Below are positions 8,091 to 16,958 of a DNA stretch of 36,598 bases, piece after piece. The stretch is from JAYFQF01 sp034927285 (lineage in GTDB: Bacteria; Bacillota; Peptococcia; DRI-13; UBA5745), in assembly GCA_034927285.1 (NCBI GenBank), contig JAYFQF010000037.1, positions 1 to 36,598 on the forward strand, read 5' to 3'. Numbering within the stretch: position 1 is the first letter of the stretch; each line of letters starts with the position of its first letter. The notes below the pieces were generated by a model. That model did no database searches. It was not told the DNA's origin and was given only the letters and a program-made list of their open reading frames with translations. The position numbers and the translations under genes were made by a program.

Positions 8091-9840
8091 GAACCAAAGC
8101 CTCCTCTTTTTTCAGCAGAGCCTGGCCGCAGCGGATACCGTCCACCGCCGCCGACATGATGCCGCCGGCATAGCCCGCTCCCTCGCCGCAGGGAAAAATC
8201 CCCCGTACCGCCGATTCAAAAGCTGCGTCTCTGACGATCCTTACCGGCGAAGAGGAGCGGCTTTCCACTCCGATCATCACCGCTTCGGGGTCGGCAAAGC
8301 CCCTGATCTGCCGTTCAAATAAAGGCAGCGCCTCCGCCAGGGCTCTGACGGCAAAATCCGGCAGGAACTCCTTCAGCCGGGCCGGCGTCACGCCGGGCCG
8401 GTAGCTGCAGCCCGTAAGAGCCGCCGTCTCCGGAAGGTCACCGGCCTGCCGTCCCAGAAAGCTTGCCACCGTCTCCGCCGGCGCCCGGTAGCTCTTTTTC
8501 GCGGCCAGCCAGGCCAGCCCCTCGTATTTCCGCTGGAAGGCCACACCGCCCAGAGGGCCCGGCTCAGGAAAATCCTCCGGTCCCACCCCCACCAATAAAG
8601 CGCTGTTGGCCCGGCCGGAATCCCGCCGGTAATTACTCATGCCGTTAGTTACCACGCCTCTTTCTTCCGAAGCGGCGGCCACCACCTGGCCGCCGGGACA
8701 CATACAGAAGCTGTACACCGACCTGCCCCAGGGCAGATGGCAGGAAAGCTTATAATCCGCGGGACTCAAGGCCCAGTGGCCGGCAAAAGCGCCATACTGG
8801 CTTTTGTCGATCAGCTCCTGGGAATGCTCGATCCGTACTCCGATGGAAAACGCCTTGGCTTCCATGGGCAGACCCCGCTTTGCCAGCATGGAAAAGGTAT
8901 CCCTGGCGCTGTGCCCCGGCGCCAGGATCAGGGACCTGGCCGGCAGTTCCCACTGCTCAGGCCCCTGCCCCCCGTCTTTTTTCTCGATCAGCATAGCCTG
9001 CAAAACGCCGTCTTTAACGATCAGATCCGTCAGTTTATGATTGAAATAAAAGCTGCCGCCCATGGCCTCGATCCGCCGGCGCAGATTGGTCACTGCCGAC
9101 CGCAGCCGGTCGGTGCCGATATGGGGCTTGGCCTGGTACAGGATCTCGGCGGGGCCGCCGGCTTCCGCCAGCGTTTTTAACACCAGAAAGGCCCTGGGGT
9201 CCTTAATGCCGGTAGTCAGCTTTCCGTCGGAAAAAGTACCCGCCCCGCCTTCACCGAACTGGACATTGGCCTCAGGGTCCAAAGGCCCGCCGCTCCAAAA
9301 GGTTTCCACCGCCCGGACCCTGCCTTCGATCTCCGGCCCCCGTTCCAAAACTATGGGGCAAAGGCCGGCCTCCGCCAGAGTCAGGGCGGCAAACAGCCCC
9401 GCGGGTCCGCTGCCGGTCACCACCGGCCTGAGTGCGCCGGGACAGGCTCTGCCAAAGCTTCCGCTCCTGACCAGACTCCCGCTTCCGCTAAAGCTGCCGC
9501 TTACCGCAAAGCTCTGAAGCGCCCCGGGTTCTTCTTCCTCTTTCCCCAGCCCCTTGCGTTTTTTTTGCAGCAGCTTTTTTTCCAGGGCGACGTCCACTTC
9601 CACCAGCAAGGTAAATACAAATTTCAGCTCTTCCTTATTCCGGGCGTCCAAAGACTGTTTTTTTATGCGGATATCCCGGATTTCACCGGGGGCGATCTTC
9701 AGGATACCGGCGGCTTTGCTCCTCAGCCAGGGCAACAGCTCCCGGTCCGGTTCCTGCCGGCGGTTTGGCGCCGGCTCCCGGCTCTGCCTTTCCGCCGGCA
9801 GCTCCCGCAGATACAGTTTTACTTCGCTTAACTGAAGCAT
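8083..9840 (-). CDS. FAD-dependent oxidoreductase, COG2509 type
   Basis: Predicted FAD-dependent dehydrogenase of unknown substrate. The N-terminal about 100 residues form the small domain seen in this family. The dinucleotide fold begins at VVTGSGPAGLFAALTLAEAG (about 140-159). ANVQFGEGGAGTFSDGKL and the C-terminal GIFPCGEGAGYAGGIMSAAVDG are hallmark segments. Between them, residues 110-130 are a Ser/Gly-rich stretch made of near-repeats, unusual for the family. I start at ATG 9838-9840 (MLQLSEVKLYL), 4 nt after the upstream gene's stop, with AAGGCGGG as ribosome binding site. The longer frame would run inside the upstream gene. 585 residues. Confidence 0.85.
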   Translation of the reverse strand: MLQLSEVKLYLRELPAERQSREPAPNRRQEPDRELLPWLRSKAAGILKIAPGEIRDIRIKKQSLDARNKEELKFVFTLLVEVDVALEKKLLQKKRKGLGKEEEEPGALQSFAVSGSFSGSGSLVRSGSFGRACPGALRPVVTGSGPAGLFAALTLAEAGLCPIVLERGPEIEGRVRAVETFWSGGPLDPEANVQFGEGGAGTFSDGKLTTGIKDPRAFLVLKTLAEAGGPAEILYQAKPHIGTDRLRSAVTNLRRRIEAMGGSFYFNHKLTDLIVKDGVLQAMLIEKKDGGQGPEQWELPARSLILAPGHSARDTFSMLAKRGLPMEAKAFSIGVRIEHSQELIDKSQYGAFAGHWALSPADYKLSCHLPWGRSVYSFCMCPGGQVVAAASEERGVVTNGMSNYRRDSGRANSALLVGVGPEDFPEPGPLGGVAFQRKYEGLAWLAAKKSYRAPAETVASFLGRQAGDLPETAALTGCSYRPGVTPARLKEFLPDFAVRALAEALPLFERQIRGFADPEAVMIGVESRSSSPVRIVRDAAFESAVRGIFPCGEGAGYAGGIMSAAVDGIRCGQALLKKEEALVHG

Positions 9841-9844
9841 CGAA

Positions 9845-11101
9845 TCATTTCCCGCCTTTATGATGACGTTCACGGATTGCTTTGGCGGCCTGCCTGCCCG
9901 CCAAAAGGCCGGAAGACCAGGCCCACTGAAGATTAAAACCGCCGCAGGGCCCGTCCACGTCCAAAACCTCCCCGGCACAGTAAAAGCCCGGGCAAATCAA
10001 AGATTCCAGGGTATCCGGATTAAAACAAGAAATCTCCAGACCGCCCAGGGTGATCTGGGCCTGATCCCAGCCCCTGGCTTGCGTCACCGGAAAGGACCAG
10101 TCCTTCACCCTCCGGGCCAGCCGGCAAAGCTCCTCTTCCGTAAGCTGGCCGCAGGTCCGTTCCCGGACCTTGACGCCGGCCCCCTTCAGTAAGGTCTGGC
10201 CCACTATTTTTTGAAAAAGGCCAGTAAAAAAGTCTTCGGCCCGGCGCGCCGCCAGCCGGCTGCGCCGCTGCCGGAAAAAATCCTGCAGCTCCCCGGGGCT
10301 TTTTTCCGGCAGCAGATCCAAGGATAAGCGTCCCGGCCCCGGATAGCGGGAGAGCTGGAAAATGGCGATGCCGGACAGCCCATAGTCCCGGAAAAGGATC
10401 TCGCCGTTTTCCGCAGCCATAAATTTTTCGTTTTGGTACCAGGAGGCCCTGGCGTTGACCCGCAGGCCGTTTAAGGCCTTCAGCCCCAGTTCCTTCACCT
10501 CCTCTTCCGGGCAGCACAGCCCCGTCAGCCCCGGCGTCAGGCTGGTGATCCCGTGGCCCAGAGCTTCCGCCAGCCGGTAACCGCCGCCGGGACAGTTCAG
10601 CGGGCCGCCGGCCTTGCCTCCCGAAGCCAGGATTACCCGTCCGGCGCCAAGGCCCCCTTCCGGCAGCGTAAGCCAAAACCGGCTTCCTTTTTTTTGCAGG
10701 TCCTTGACCATAGCCCCGGTAAAAACCTGCACCTGTTTATCTTCCAGCGCCAGTCTCAGCACGTCCAGCACCGAGCCCGCAGCGCCGGAGGCGGGATAAA
10801 GGCGGCCCTCCTCCTCACGGCTCACCAGGCCCGCCTCAGAAAACAAAGCCGCCGTCTCTTCCGGCGGACACTGCCGGAAGACTTTCCCCACCAGATCGGG
10901 CCGGTTATAGGCAGCGGCTGAAACGCCGGTATGGCTGTAATTACAGCGGCCGTTGCCGGTAGCCAAAAGCTTCCGGCCCATCCTTTGGCCGCCCTCCAAA
11001 AGGGCCACGGTCTTTCCGCCGGCCAAAGCCCCGGCCGCCCCCCAGGCCGCCATCATGCCGGCGGCCCCGGCGCCGATTACCGCGATATCAAAATCCTTCA
11101 T
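9845..11101 (-). CDS. HI0933-family (BaiN-like) FAD flavoprotein
   Basis: Predicted NAD(P)/FAD-dependent oxidoreductase of 418 residues, cytosolic. FAD-binding GAGAAGMMAAWGAA lies at the N-terminus, then MGRKLLATGNGRCNYSH, a hallmark of the HI0933 family. The C-terminus has GFYCAGEVLDVDGPCGGFNLQWAWSSG, which closes the FAD site. Members include the bile-acid reductase BaiN, but most have no known substrate and nothing here points to bile acids. ATG follows CGGAGGAG. It lies 22 nt after the lipid kinase gene and 4 nt before the second FAD enzyme, so an operon is likely. Confidence 0.88.
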   Translation of the reverse strand: MKDFDIAVIGAGAAGMMAAWGAAGALAGGKTVALLEGGQRMGRKLLATGNGRCNYSHTGVSAAAYNRPDLVGKVFRQCPPEETAALFSEAGLVSREEEGRLYPASGAAGSVLDVLRLALEDKQVQVFTGAMVKDLQKKGSRFWLTLPEGGLGAGRVILASGGKAGGPLNCPGGGYRLAEALGHGITSLTPGLTGLCCPEEEVKELGLKALNGLRVNARASWYQNEKFMAAENGEILFRDYGLSGIAIFQLSRYPGPGRLSLDLLPEKSPGELQDFFRQRRSRLAARRAEDFFTGLFQKIVGQTLLKGAGVKVRERTCGQLTEEELCRLARRVKDWSFPVTQARGWDQAQITLGGLEISCFNPDTLESLICPGFYCAGEVLDVDGPCGGFNLQWAWSSGLLAGRQAAKAIRERHHKGGK

Positions 11102-11123
11102 GAGCCGACTCCTCCGTTTATCT

Positions 11124-12023
11124 TCAGGGGATCACAAAGTTCAAAATGCCCGGCACGATTTCCGCCGTAAAATCCGTAGCCTGCAGGGACTCCCCGTCGA
11201 TGCACAGGGATACCGGTTCCCGGCTTTTTACCCTCAGCCTGGTCAGCCGCCGCCAGTGGATGACCTCCTTCAGGGCCGGATCGTCCAGGTGTTTTCCCGC
11301 TCTGTAAACGCCGATCAGTCCGATCATTTTCCGCCGGGAGAGCTTCTTTACCATGACCAGGTCCAGCAGCCCGTCGTCAAACGCTGCTTTCGGCGCTCCT
11401 TCATAGCCGCCGCCATAAAACCTGCCGTTTGCCAGGAGCACCATTAAAAAGTTTTCCCGGATCTCTTCGCCTTCCAGCTCGATGGACAGCTCACAGCCGA
11501 TCCGGCGCAAAAAACTGCGGAGCAAAGAAAGATTATACGCCATAGAGCCTTCCACAAAAGGGATGCCTTTAAACCTCCCCATCCCCATAGCCACCTGGGC
11601 GTCAAAACCCAGATTGCAGATATTCAGGCAAAAGCGCTGATTGATCTTCAACAGATCCAAAACCTTTGTTCTGCCGCCGACGAGCCGGCGGATATTCTGA
11701 AAATCCCCCGGCTCGTCGAAGCTGCGGACAAAGTCGTTGCCCGAGCCACAGGGAAAGCAGGCTACCTGGACCCGGTCAAGGCCCGCGGCTCCGTTGACCA
11801 CCTCGTTTAACGTTCCGTCACCGCCGCAGGCGTAAAACCTCACCAGGCCCTGAGCCGCCCTTCCTTTTCTCCGTACATAGTCCTCGGCGTCGCCGGCGCA
11901 GCGGGTTACATAAATCTCCCAGGGTTCCTCCTGGGCCGTCATGACCCGGATGATCTCCTGACGCAGACCTTCCTTTTCCTCCGGTCTGCCGGCCACCGGA
12001 TTAATGATAAAATAATGTTTCAT
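11124..12023 (-). CDS. Diacylglycerol/lipid kinase, DagK-YegS family
   Basis: Predicted ATP-dependent lipid kinase at the inner face of the membrane, often acting on diacylglycerol recycled from phospholipids. The N-terminus YFIINPVAG, the nucleotide-binding ACGGDGTLNEVVNG and FPCGSGNDFVRSF identify the DAGK catalytic domain. A second beta-rich domain follows, with DDGLLDLVMVKKLSR near residue 230. I start at ATG 12021-12023, giving MKHYFIINP and 299 residues. The ribosome binding site is weak (GGATGGG). Codons upstream in the same frame lack family similarity. Confidence 0.88.
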   Translation of the reverse strand: MKHYFIINPVAGRPEEKEGLRQEIIRVMTAQEEPWEIYVTRCAGDAEDYVRRKGRAAQGLVRFYACGGDGTLNEVVNGAAGLDRVQVACFPCGSGNDFVRSFDEPGDFQNIRRLVGGRTKVLDLLKINQRFCLNICNLGFDAQVAMGMGRFKGIPFVEGSMAYNLSLLRSFLRRIGCELSIELEGEEIRENFLMVLLANGRFYGGGYEGAPKAAFDDGLLDLVMVKKLSRRKMIGLIGVYRAGKHLDDPALKEVIHWRRLTRLRVKSREPVSLCIDGESLQATDFTAEIVPGILNFVIP

Positions 12024-12131
12024 GACGTCCCATCCGTCGCTTTCCGAAATATTTCTTTTTTGCCGGTTCAACCCCATCTGCCGCCTTTTTGCAGGCACGC
12101 TGGCTGGTCCGGCGTTCTCATTGCGGTCTTA

Positions 12132-12554
12132 TTATTTCTGTGCAAGATTCTTTTCCAGCAGCTCCCGGATTTCCCCCAAAAGCTCTTCCGTGGTGGGCGG
12201 CGCAGGCTGAAGGGGAGCGGCGGCCGGCGCCGCTTCTTGTTTGCGGTGCAGCCTGGACAGCAGGCGGATACACATGAAGATACAAAAAGCGATGATCAGA
12301 AAGTCCACGATATTCTGGATAAACATTCCGTAATTCAAGGTAACCGCGGGGTTTTCCCCGGCCGCTTCCTTCAGAACCAGGGCCAGATTGCTGATATCCT
12401 TTTGGCCGGTCACCATACTGGCCAGGGGCATGATGATATCGTTCACCAGAGAGCTGACGATTTTACTGAAGGCTCCGCCGACGACTACGCCCACCGCCAT
12501 ATCCACCACGTTTCCTTTCATGGCGAAAGCTTTGAAATCACTGAATAAGGTCAT
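12132..12554 (-). CDS. mscL: Large-conductance mechanosensitive channel
   Basis: Forms a homopentameric channel in the membrane that opens on hypo-osmotic shock. The 140-residue protein has MscL layout: a short amphipathic N-terminus (FSDFKAFAMKGN), TM1 (VVDMAVGVVVGGAFSKIVSSLVNDIIMPL), a periplasmic loop with GQKDISNL, TM2 (MFIQNIVDFLIIAFCIFMCI), and a cytoplasmic helix starting with a Pro/Ala-rich linker. ATG follows GGGAGG. It lies about 50 nt from the antiporter gene and may be read from that promoter. Confidence 0.96.
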   Translation of the reverse strand: MTLFSDFKAFAMKGNVVDMAVGVVVGGAFSKIVSSLVNDIIMPLASMVTGQKDISNLALVLKEAAGENPAVTLNYGMFIQNIVDFLIIAFCIFMCIRLLSRLHRKQEAAPAAAPLQPAPPTTEELLGEIRELLEKNLAQK

Positions 12555-12607
12555 TGGTTTTTTCCTCCCTTTTGGTCCGGCAAAACGCCGGCCGGAAAAG
12601 TTGATCT

Positions 12608-13978
12608 TTATATTTTCGTGCCTTTGGACTCATATTCCTGCCGGTCCCGCATTTCTTTGCGGTTTTTCCGCCAGCTGTACCGGCCCCGCAGCATGTAGCA
12701 TAAAGGCAAAATCATCGGATAGAAATTGAACAGCAGATACTGGGGTCTCATCCCCAGCATGGCCGCGGGAACGATGCAGCAGATATTCCAGGGAACCAGG
12801 GAAGAAAACATCATGGCCGTGCTGGCGCAGCCGTAGGCCAAGAGCTCCCTCTCCCGCTCATCTTCCTGGTTAAACATCGGTTCGCTGAACATGGCGGTCA
12901 GCATAACCGCCAGAACCTGGGAAGGCGAAAAGAGGCAGACGAGGAAAGCGGCGGCGGTGACCCCCACGGTTCTGCCCCATTTGCCGCCCAGGCCGCGGAT
13001 CAGTTCCTTTACCTTGTCCAGCATATTGGTTCCTTTCAATATCCCGGAATACGCCGCGGAAAGGATCACGATCAGGGTAGAGGACAGCATGTCCAGGATA
13101 CCGCCGCCGTCCAGGACAGCGCCCAGCTCTGCCGCGCCATGAAAGGAATAACCCGCCAGGGCCGCTTTCAGCACCGCCAAAGGCGCCATCCCCTGGCAGC
13201 GCCAGGCGATGAGGGCCGCCACAAGGCAGCTGGCGGTAATGGCCTTTTCAATCCGCAGCCTCAGCAGCATCAGGATCAGCATCGTCACCGCCGGCAGAAG
13301 GATCCAGGGATTCATGAAAAACGCTTCCTTCATTTGGCCAACCAGGCCGCTTTCCGCCAAAGCCAGGGGTTGCTTCCAGGACAGCAGGGCAAAGCCTGCG
13401 GAGGCGATGGCAAAGGGCAGCAGAGCCTTTCGGATCAGCCGGGAGATCAGGCGGTGGATAGGGGTTTTGGTCATAATGGCGATCAAATTCGTGCTGGAGG
13501 ACATGGGCGAAGCCTGATCGCCAACGAAAGCGCCGGAAATGATGGCGCCGGCGGTCATGGCCAGGTTCACTCCCCCCGCCTTGGCCATGACGATCATGGT
13601 CAGCCCGATGGTTCCGGTGGTGCCGAAGGCCGTGCCCAAAACCATGGAAACAAAGGCGGCCAGCCAAAAGCAAAACAAAATAAACAGCCGGGGTTCGATC
13701 ACCGCGGCGCCGTAAGCAATAATCATCGGAATGGTGCCGCAGGCCCGCCAAAGAGCCGTCACCGCGCCGATCATCAGAAAAATATAAATCGTCTGCACCG
13801 GCAGGTTCATATCCAAAAGCAAAATCCGCCGAAGCTCTTTCGGCTTCATTCCTTTATACAACAGGACCAGGCATAATAAAACCAGACCGCCGGTCAAGGG
13901 GTAGATCACGTCGATTCCTTTCCAGGTGGAAAGAATCAGGCCGGCCACGATCAGCGCCAAACTGTATTTTTCCAGCAT
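12608..13978 (-). CDS. NhaC-type Na+/H+ antiporter family protein
   Basis: Polytopic membrane protein of 456 residues with about 11-12 hydrophobic segments. FGTTGTIGLTMIVMAKAGG and AIISGAFVGDQASPMSSSTNLIA match the core of the NhaC family, and SPSQVLAVMLTAMFSEPMF with STAMMFSSLVPWNICC matches the second half. Likely exchanges Na+ (or a metabolite such as malate for lactate, as in some relatives) against protons. ATG follows GGAAGGAAGAG. A promoter-like pair lies just upstream. Confidence 0.85.
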   Translation of the reverse strand: MLEKYSLALIVAGLILSTWKGIDVIYPLTGGLVLLCLVLLYKGMKPKELRRILLLDMNLPVQTIYIFLMIGAVTALWRACGTIPMIIAYGAAVIEPRLFILFCFWLAAFVSMVLGTAFGTTGTIGLTMIVMAKAGGVNLAMTAGAIISGAFVGDQASPMSSSTNLIAIMTKTPIHRLISRLIRKALLPFAIASAGFALLSWKQPLALAESGLVGQMKEAFFMNPWILLPAVTMLILMLLRLRIEKAITASCLVAALIAWRCQGMAPLAVLKAALAGYSFHGAAELGAVLDGGGILDMLSSTLIVILSAAYSGILKGTNMLDKVKELIRGLGGKWGRTVGVTAAAFLVCLFSPSQVLAVMLTAMFSEPMFNQEDERERELLAYGCASTAMMFSSLVPWNICCIVPAAMLGMRPQYLLFNFYPMILPLCYMLRGRYSWRKNRKEMRDRQEYESKGTKI

Positions 13979-14014
13979 TTCACTCTTCCTTCCCCACTTG
14001 TCGTCACATCACCC

Positions 14015-14042
14015 ATTTTACCATGGATAAACGTCTTGACAA
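14015..14042 (-). promoter_or_regulatory. Probable promoter of the antiporter gene
   Basis: TTGTCA (14037-14042) and TAAAAT (14015-14020), 16-bp spacer, about 35 nt before the start codon on the minus strand. The rest of the 273-nt gap between the antiporter gene and livF holds the liv terminator and a GC-rich 7-bp dyad (TGCCCCG/CGGGGCA near 14090-14110) without a T tract. Confidence 0.6.
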
Positions 14043-14191
14043 TCCCCGGCTTTTCCCTTGCCTTTTTATTTTTCTGCCTCCCTGCCCCGCCGCCGCCGGG
14101 GCAAGGCCTCGTTCATGTACTCAGGTTTTTCCGGCTTCTCGGCAAAAAATCATAACCGCTCCGGATCATGCCGGCTGAAGACTGATATCGT

Positions 14192-14229
14192 AAAAAGCGC
14201 GTTTCCGAAGTGCGGAAACGCGCTTTTTT
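14192..14229 (-). terminator. Intrinsic terminator of the liv operon
   Basis: Stem AAAAAGCGCGTTTCCG/CGGAAACGCGCTTTTT with a short loop, 22 nt after the livF stop. The flanking A and T tracts would allow termination from both sides. Confidence 0.92.
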
Positions 14230-14251
14230 GCCTATGCTTTGGTTACTTTTC

Positions 14252-14950
14252 CTATTTGCCCAAATACGCTTTCTTCACCCGTTCGTCGGCCAAAAGCTCC
14301 CGTCCCGGGCCGCTTAGGGTAATGCGTCCCGTCTCCATGACATAGCCCATGTCAGCGGTGTGCAAAGCCATATTGGCGTTTTGTTCAATCAAAAGGACGG
14401 TGACGCCCTGCTTATTTATCTCCCTGATGATTTCAAAAATGCCCTTGACGATCAAGGGAGCCAGCCCCAAAGAGGGTTCGTCCATCATCATCAGCTTAGG
14501 CCTGCTCATCAGCGCCCTTCCTACCGCCAGCATCTGCTGCTCGCCGCCGGAAAGGGTGCCGGCCAGCTGCCAGTGGCGCTCCTTCAGGCGAGGGAAAAGA
14601 TTATAGACCCATTCCAGGTCCTGGCTCAGATCATCGTTTCTGGTATAGGCGCCGATCTTGAGATTTTCCAAAACCGTCAGATCTGAAAAGACCCGGCGGC
14701 CCTCCGGCACCAAAGTAATGCCGTGGGTGACGATATCGCTGGTGGCCTTGCCGATCAGCTCCACGTCGTTATAGATGATGGAACCGGTTTTGGGCGTCAC
14801 CAGCCCCACGATGGAACGCAGGGTAGTGGATTTTCCCGCGCCGTTGGCTCCGATCAGGGTGACGATCCGGCCTTCCGGCACCTCAAAGGAAATATCCCGG
14901 ACAGCCTCGATGCCGCCGTAATTTACGCAGAGATCTTTAATTTTCAGCAT
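14252..14950 (-). CDS. livF: Branched-chain amino acid ABC transporter ATPase LivF
   Basis: One of the two ATPases driving branched-chain amino acid import. 232 residues with Walker A GANGAGKST, LVPEGRRVFSDLTVLENL (LivF-like Q-loop region), signature LSGGEQQML, Walker B LMMMDEPSLGLAP and the switch histidine region LLIEQNA. ATG overlaps the end of livG by 14 nt and follows GGGGGTGG inside livG, so translation is coupled. It is the last gene before the operon terminator. Confidence 0.96.
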   Translation of the reverse strand: MLKIKDLCVNYGGIEAVRDISFEVPEGRIVTLIGANGAGKSTTLRSIVGLVTPKTGSIIYNDVELIGKATSDIVTHGITLVPEGRRVFSDLTVLENLKIGAYTRNDDLSQDLEWVYNLFPRLKERHWQLAGTLSGGEQQMLAVGRALMSRPKLMMMDEPSLGLAPLIVKGIFEIIREINKQGVTVLLIEQNANMALHTADMGYVMETGRITLSGPGRELLADERVKKAYLGK

Positions 14951-15785
14951 GATCAGCCACCCCCAAATACGCCTCGATCACCCGCGGGTTGCTGCTGACC
15001 TCTTCAGGGGTACCCTGGGCGATCAGCTTGCCGAAACCCAGCACATAAATCTGGTGGGAGATCTGCATCACTAAATCCATATGGTGCTCGATCATAAAGA
15101 TCGAAAGTTGATACCGCTCCCGGATCCGGGAGATAAATTCCGTCAGCTCCTGGGTCTCCTGGGGATTCATGCCGGCGGCGGGTTCGTCCAAAAGCAAAAG
15201 CCGGGGCTCCGTAGCCAAAGCCCGGGCGATCTCCAGCCGCCGCTGCAGACCGTAAGGCAAAGAGCCGGCAATATCGTCCCGCAGATGCTCCAGGTCCTGC
15301 TCTTTGAGGAGGGCCAGGGCTTCCGCCCGCATCCGCTGCTCTTCCTTCCGGTTCAGCCGGAAGGTGGCGGAAAATACATTTTGTCTGGCCCGCATATGCT
15401 TGGCGATCAGAACGTTCTCAAATACCGTCAATTTGGAGAACAAACGGATGTTCTGGAAGGTGCGGGCAATCCCCAGCCGGGTGATCTCATCCGGAGTCTT
15501 GGTAATCACGCCGGAATATTTATCCGGGTTTTCTCCGGCATAGAGCTTTTTCATCTTTCCGGTGGGATGGTTTTGCAGCATGGGCTGGCCCAGGAAGTCC
15601 ACATGGCCGTTTGTCGGTTCGTAAATACCCGTGATGCAGTTAAACGCCGTGGTTTTTCCGGCGCCATTGGGGCCGATCAGAGCCACGATCTGCCCTTCCT
15701 CCACGTCCAGAGAGAGATTATTTACCGCCACCACGCCGCCGAACTGCATGGTTATATTTTCAACGTGCAGCACGTTTTGGGTCAT
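14937..15785 (-). CDS. livG: Branched-chain amino acid ABC transporter ATPase LivG
   Basis: Second ATPase of the transporter. Walker A GPNGAGKTTAFN, signature GSLPYGLQRRLEIA, Walker B LLLLDEPAAGMNP and the H-loop in MIEHHMD are intact. The family-typical LGIARTFQNIRLFSKLTVFENV is present. At 282 residues it is longer than most LivG proteins. The extra length is an insert of about 30 residues (roughly 68-98, GENPDKYSGVITK region) before the Q-loop. ATG overlaps the livM stop (ATGA). Confidence 0.96.
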   Translation of the reverse strand: MTQNVLHVENITMQFGGVVAVNNLSLDVEEGQIVALIGPNGAGKTTAFNCITGIYEPTNGHVDFLGQPMLQNHPTGKMKKLYAGENPDKYSGVITKTPDEITRLGIARTFQNIRLFSKLTVFENVLIAKHMRARQNVFSATFRLNRKEEQRMRAEALALLKEQDLEHLRDDIAGSLPYGLQRRLEIARALATEPRLLLLDEPAAGMNPQETQELTEFISRIRERYQLSIFMIEHHMDLVMQISHQIYVLGFGKLIAQGTPEEVSSNPRVIEAYLGVADHAEN

Positions 15786-16948
15786 TTGGCCTCTCCCTCC
15801 TTTCCGTAAGCTTTACGCCGAAGGAAATTCCCTATTCGCCGCAGAGAAAACTCCCTGTCCCCCATGATGCCCTGCCGGTAAAACAGCACCACCGCCATAA
15901 TGATGATGGAGAACACCACCTTACGGAAGCCGGAGCGCAAAAAGGGCACCTGGAAACCGCTGATGACCAAAGGAGCGTCCAGGAACCGGAGCCACCATTC
16001 ACTGCAGGCGATAAAGAGAAAAGAGGAAATGATGCTGCCGGTGACGGAACCGATGCCGCCGATGACCACGATCAAAAGAATCTCATAGGTCATGGCCGCC
16101 TTAAAGGCCGAAGCCTGCACCGTGGTCTGGTACATGGCTAAAAGAGCGCCGCCGATGCCGGCAAAGAAAGAACTGATGCAAAAAGAGAGCATTTTATGTT
16201 TGGCCAGATTAATCCCCATGGCTTCCGCGGCGATCTCATCCTCCCGGATAGCCTTAAAGGCCCGGCCGTAAGAGGAGTTGATTAAAAGTACGATCACCGC
16301 GATGCACGCCCCCGCTACCGCAAAGGGAAAAATGGTGGAGGAAAAGGTGGGGAATTTGCGCAGCAAATTGGAGCCGTTGGTCACCGGACCCAGGGTATTC
16401 CACTGAAAAATCGCCCGGATGATTTCCGCAAAGCCCAAGGTGGCGATGGCCAGGTAGTCGCTTTTCAGCCGCAATACCGGCAGGCCGATGAGATAAGCAA
16501 ACAAAGCCGCCGCCGCCCCCGCGGCCAAAAGGGCCAGGATTACGCCCAGCAGCTCTCCCACAGCCCCGGCAAACTGACTGCCGCCCAAAAGGGAAGCAAA
16601 GGCCTCCTGCAGGGAAAACTGGATCAGGCCGCCGTCAAAGTACTGGTAGACAGAGACCCGGGCCGCTGCCGGGATGGTCAGGATGCCGTAGGTATATGCG
16701 CCGATCAGCATAAAGCCGGCCTGTCCCAGGGAGAAAAGGCCGGTGAAGCCGTTCAGCAGATTCATGGATACCGCCACCAGCGCATAAATCGCGCCTTTTT
16801 TCAGCACGGTAAAGAGCATGGACTTGGCCGGCAGGAACCTTTCCAGGAGAAAAAGCAGAAGGAAAAGCGCCGCCAGAAGGCACAGGGAAATCACCGCATC
16901 CCTGCGGTTTTTCTTTTGCGGGGCAAGGCCGGAATAATTGTTCATCAT
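15782..16948 (-). CDS. livM: Branched-chain amino acid ABC transporter permease LivM
   Basis: Membrane permease subunit of about 388 residues with ~9-10 hydrophobic segments. The core has MNLLNGFTGLFSLGQAGFMLIGAYTYGIL, LRLKSDYLAIATLGFAEIIR and FKAIREDEIAAEAMGIN, the last being the coupling helix that contacts the ATPases, then GGIGSVTGSIISSF. A GTG two codons upstream overlaps GAGGGGG, so I start at the ATG at 16946-16948; another ATG follows directly. Only 10 nt separate it from livH. Confidence 0.94.
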   Translation of the reverse strand: MMNNYSGLAPQKKNRRDAVISLCLLAALFLLLFLLERFLPAKSMLFTVLKKGAIYALVAVSMNLLNGFTGLFSLGQAGFMLIGAYTYGILTIPAAARVSVYQYFDGGLIQFSLQEAFASLLGGSQFAGAVGELLGVILALLAAGAAAALFAYLIGLPVLRLKSDYLAIATLGFAEIIRAIFQWNTLGPVTNGSNLLRKFPTFSSTIFPFAVAGACIAVIVLLINSSYGRAFKAIREDEIAAEAMGINLAKHKMLSFCISSFFAGIGGALLAMYQTTVQASAFKAAMTYEILLIVVIGGIGSVTGSIISSFLFIACSEWWLRFLDAPLVISGFQVPFLRSGFRKVVFSIIIMAVVLFYRQGIMGDREFSLRRIGNFLRRKAYGKEGEAK

Positions 16949-16958
16949 GCTCACCCCC

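Noticed and set aside
12555..12607. Terminator between the antiporter gene and mscL
   Set aside because: A six-bp GC-rich stem (TCCGGC/GCCGGA) is present, but no T tract follows and it lies within the mscL leader.
14085..14112. Small GC-rich dyad upstream of the antiporter promoter
   Set aside because: Seven-bp stem without T tract and no gene that would need it; could be chance in GC-rich DNA.
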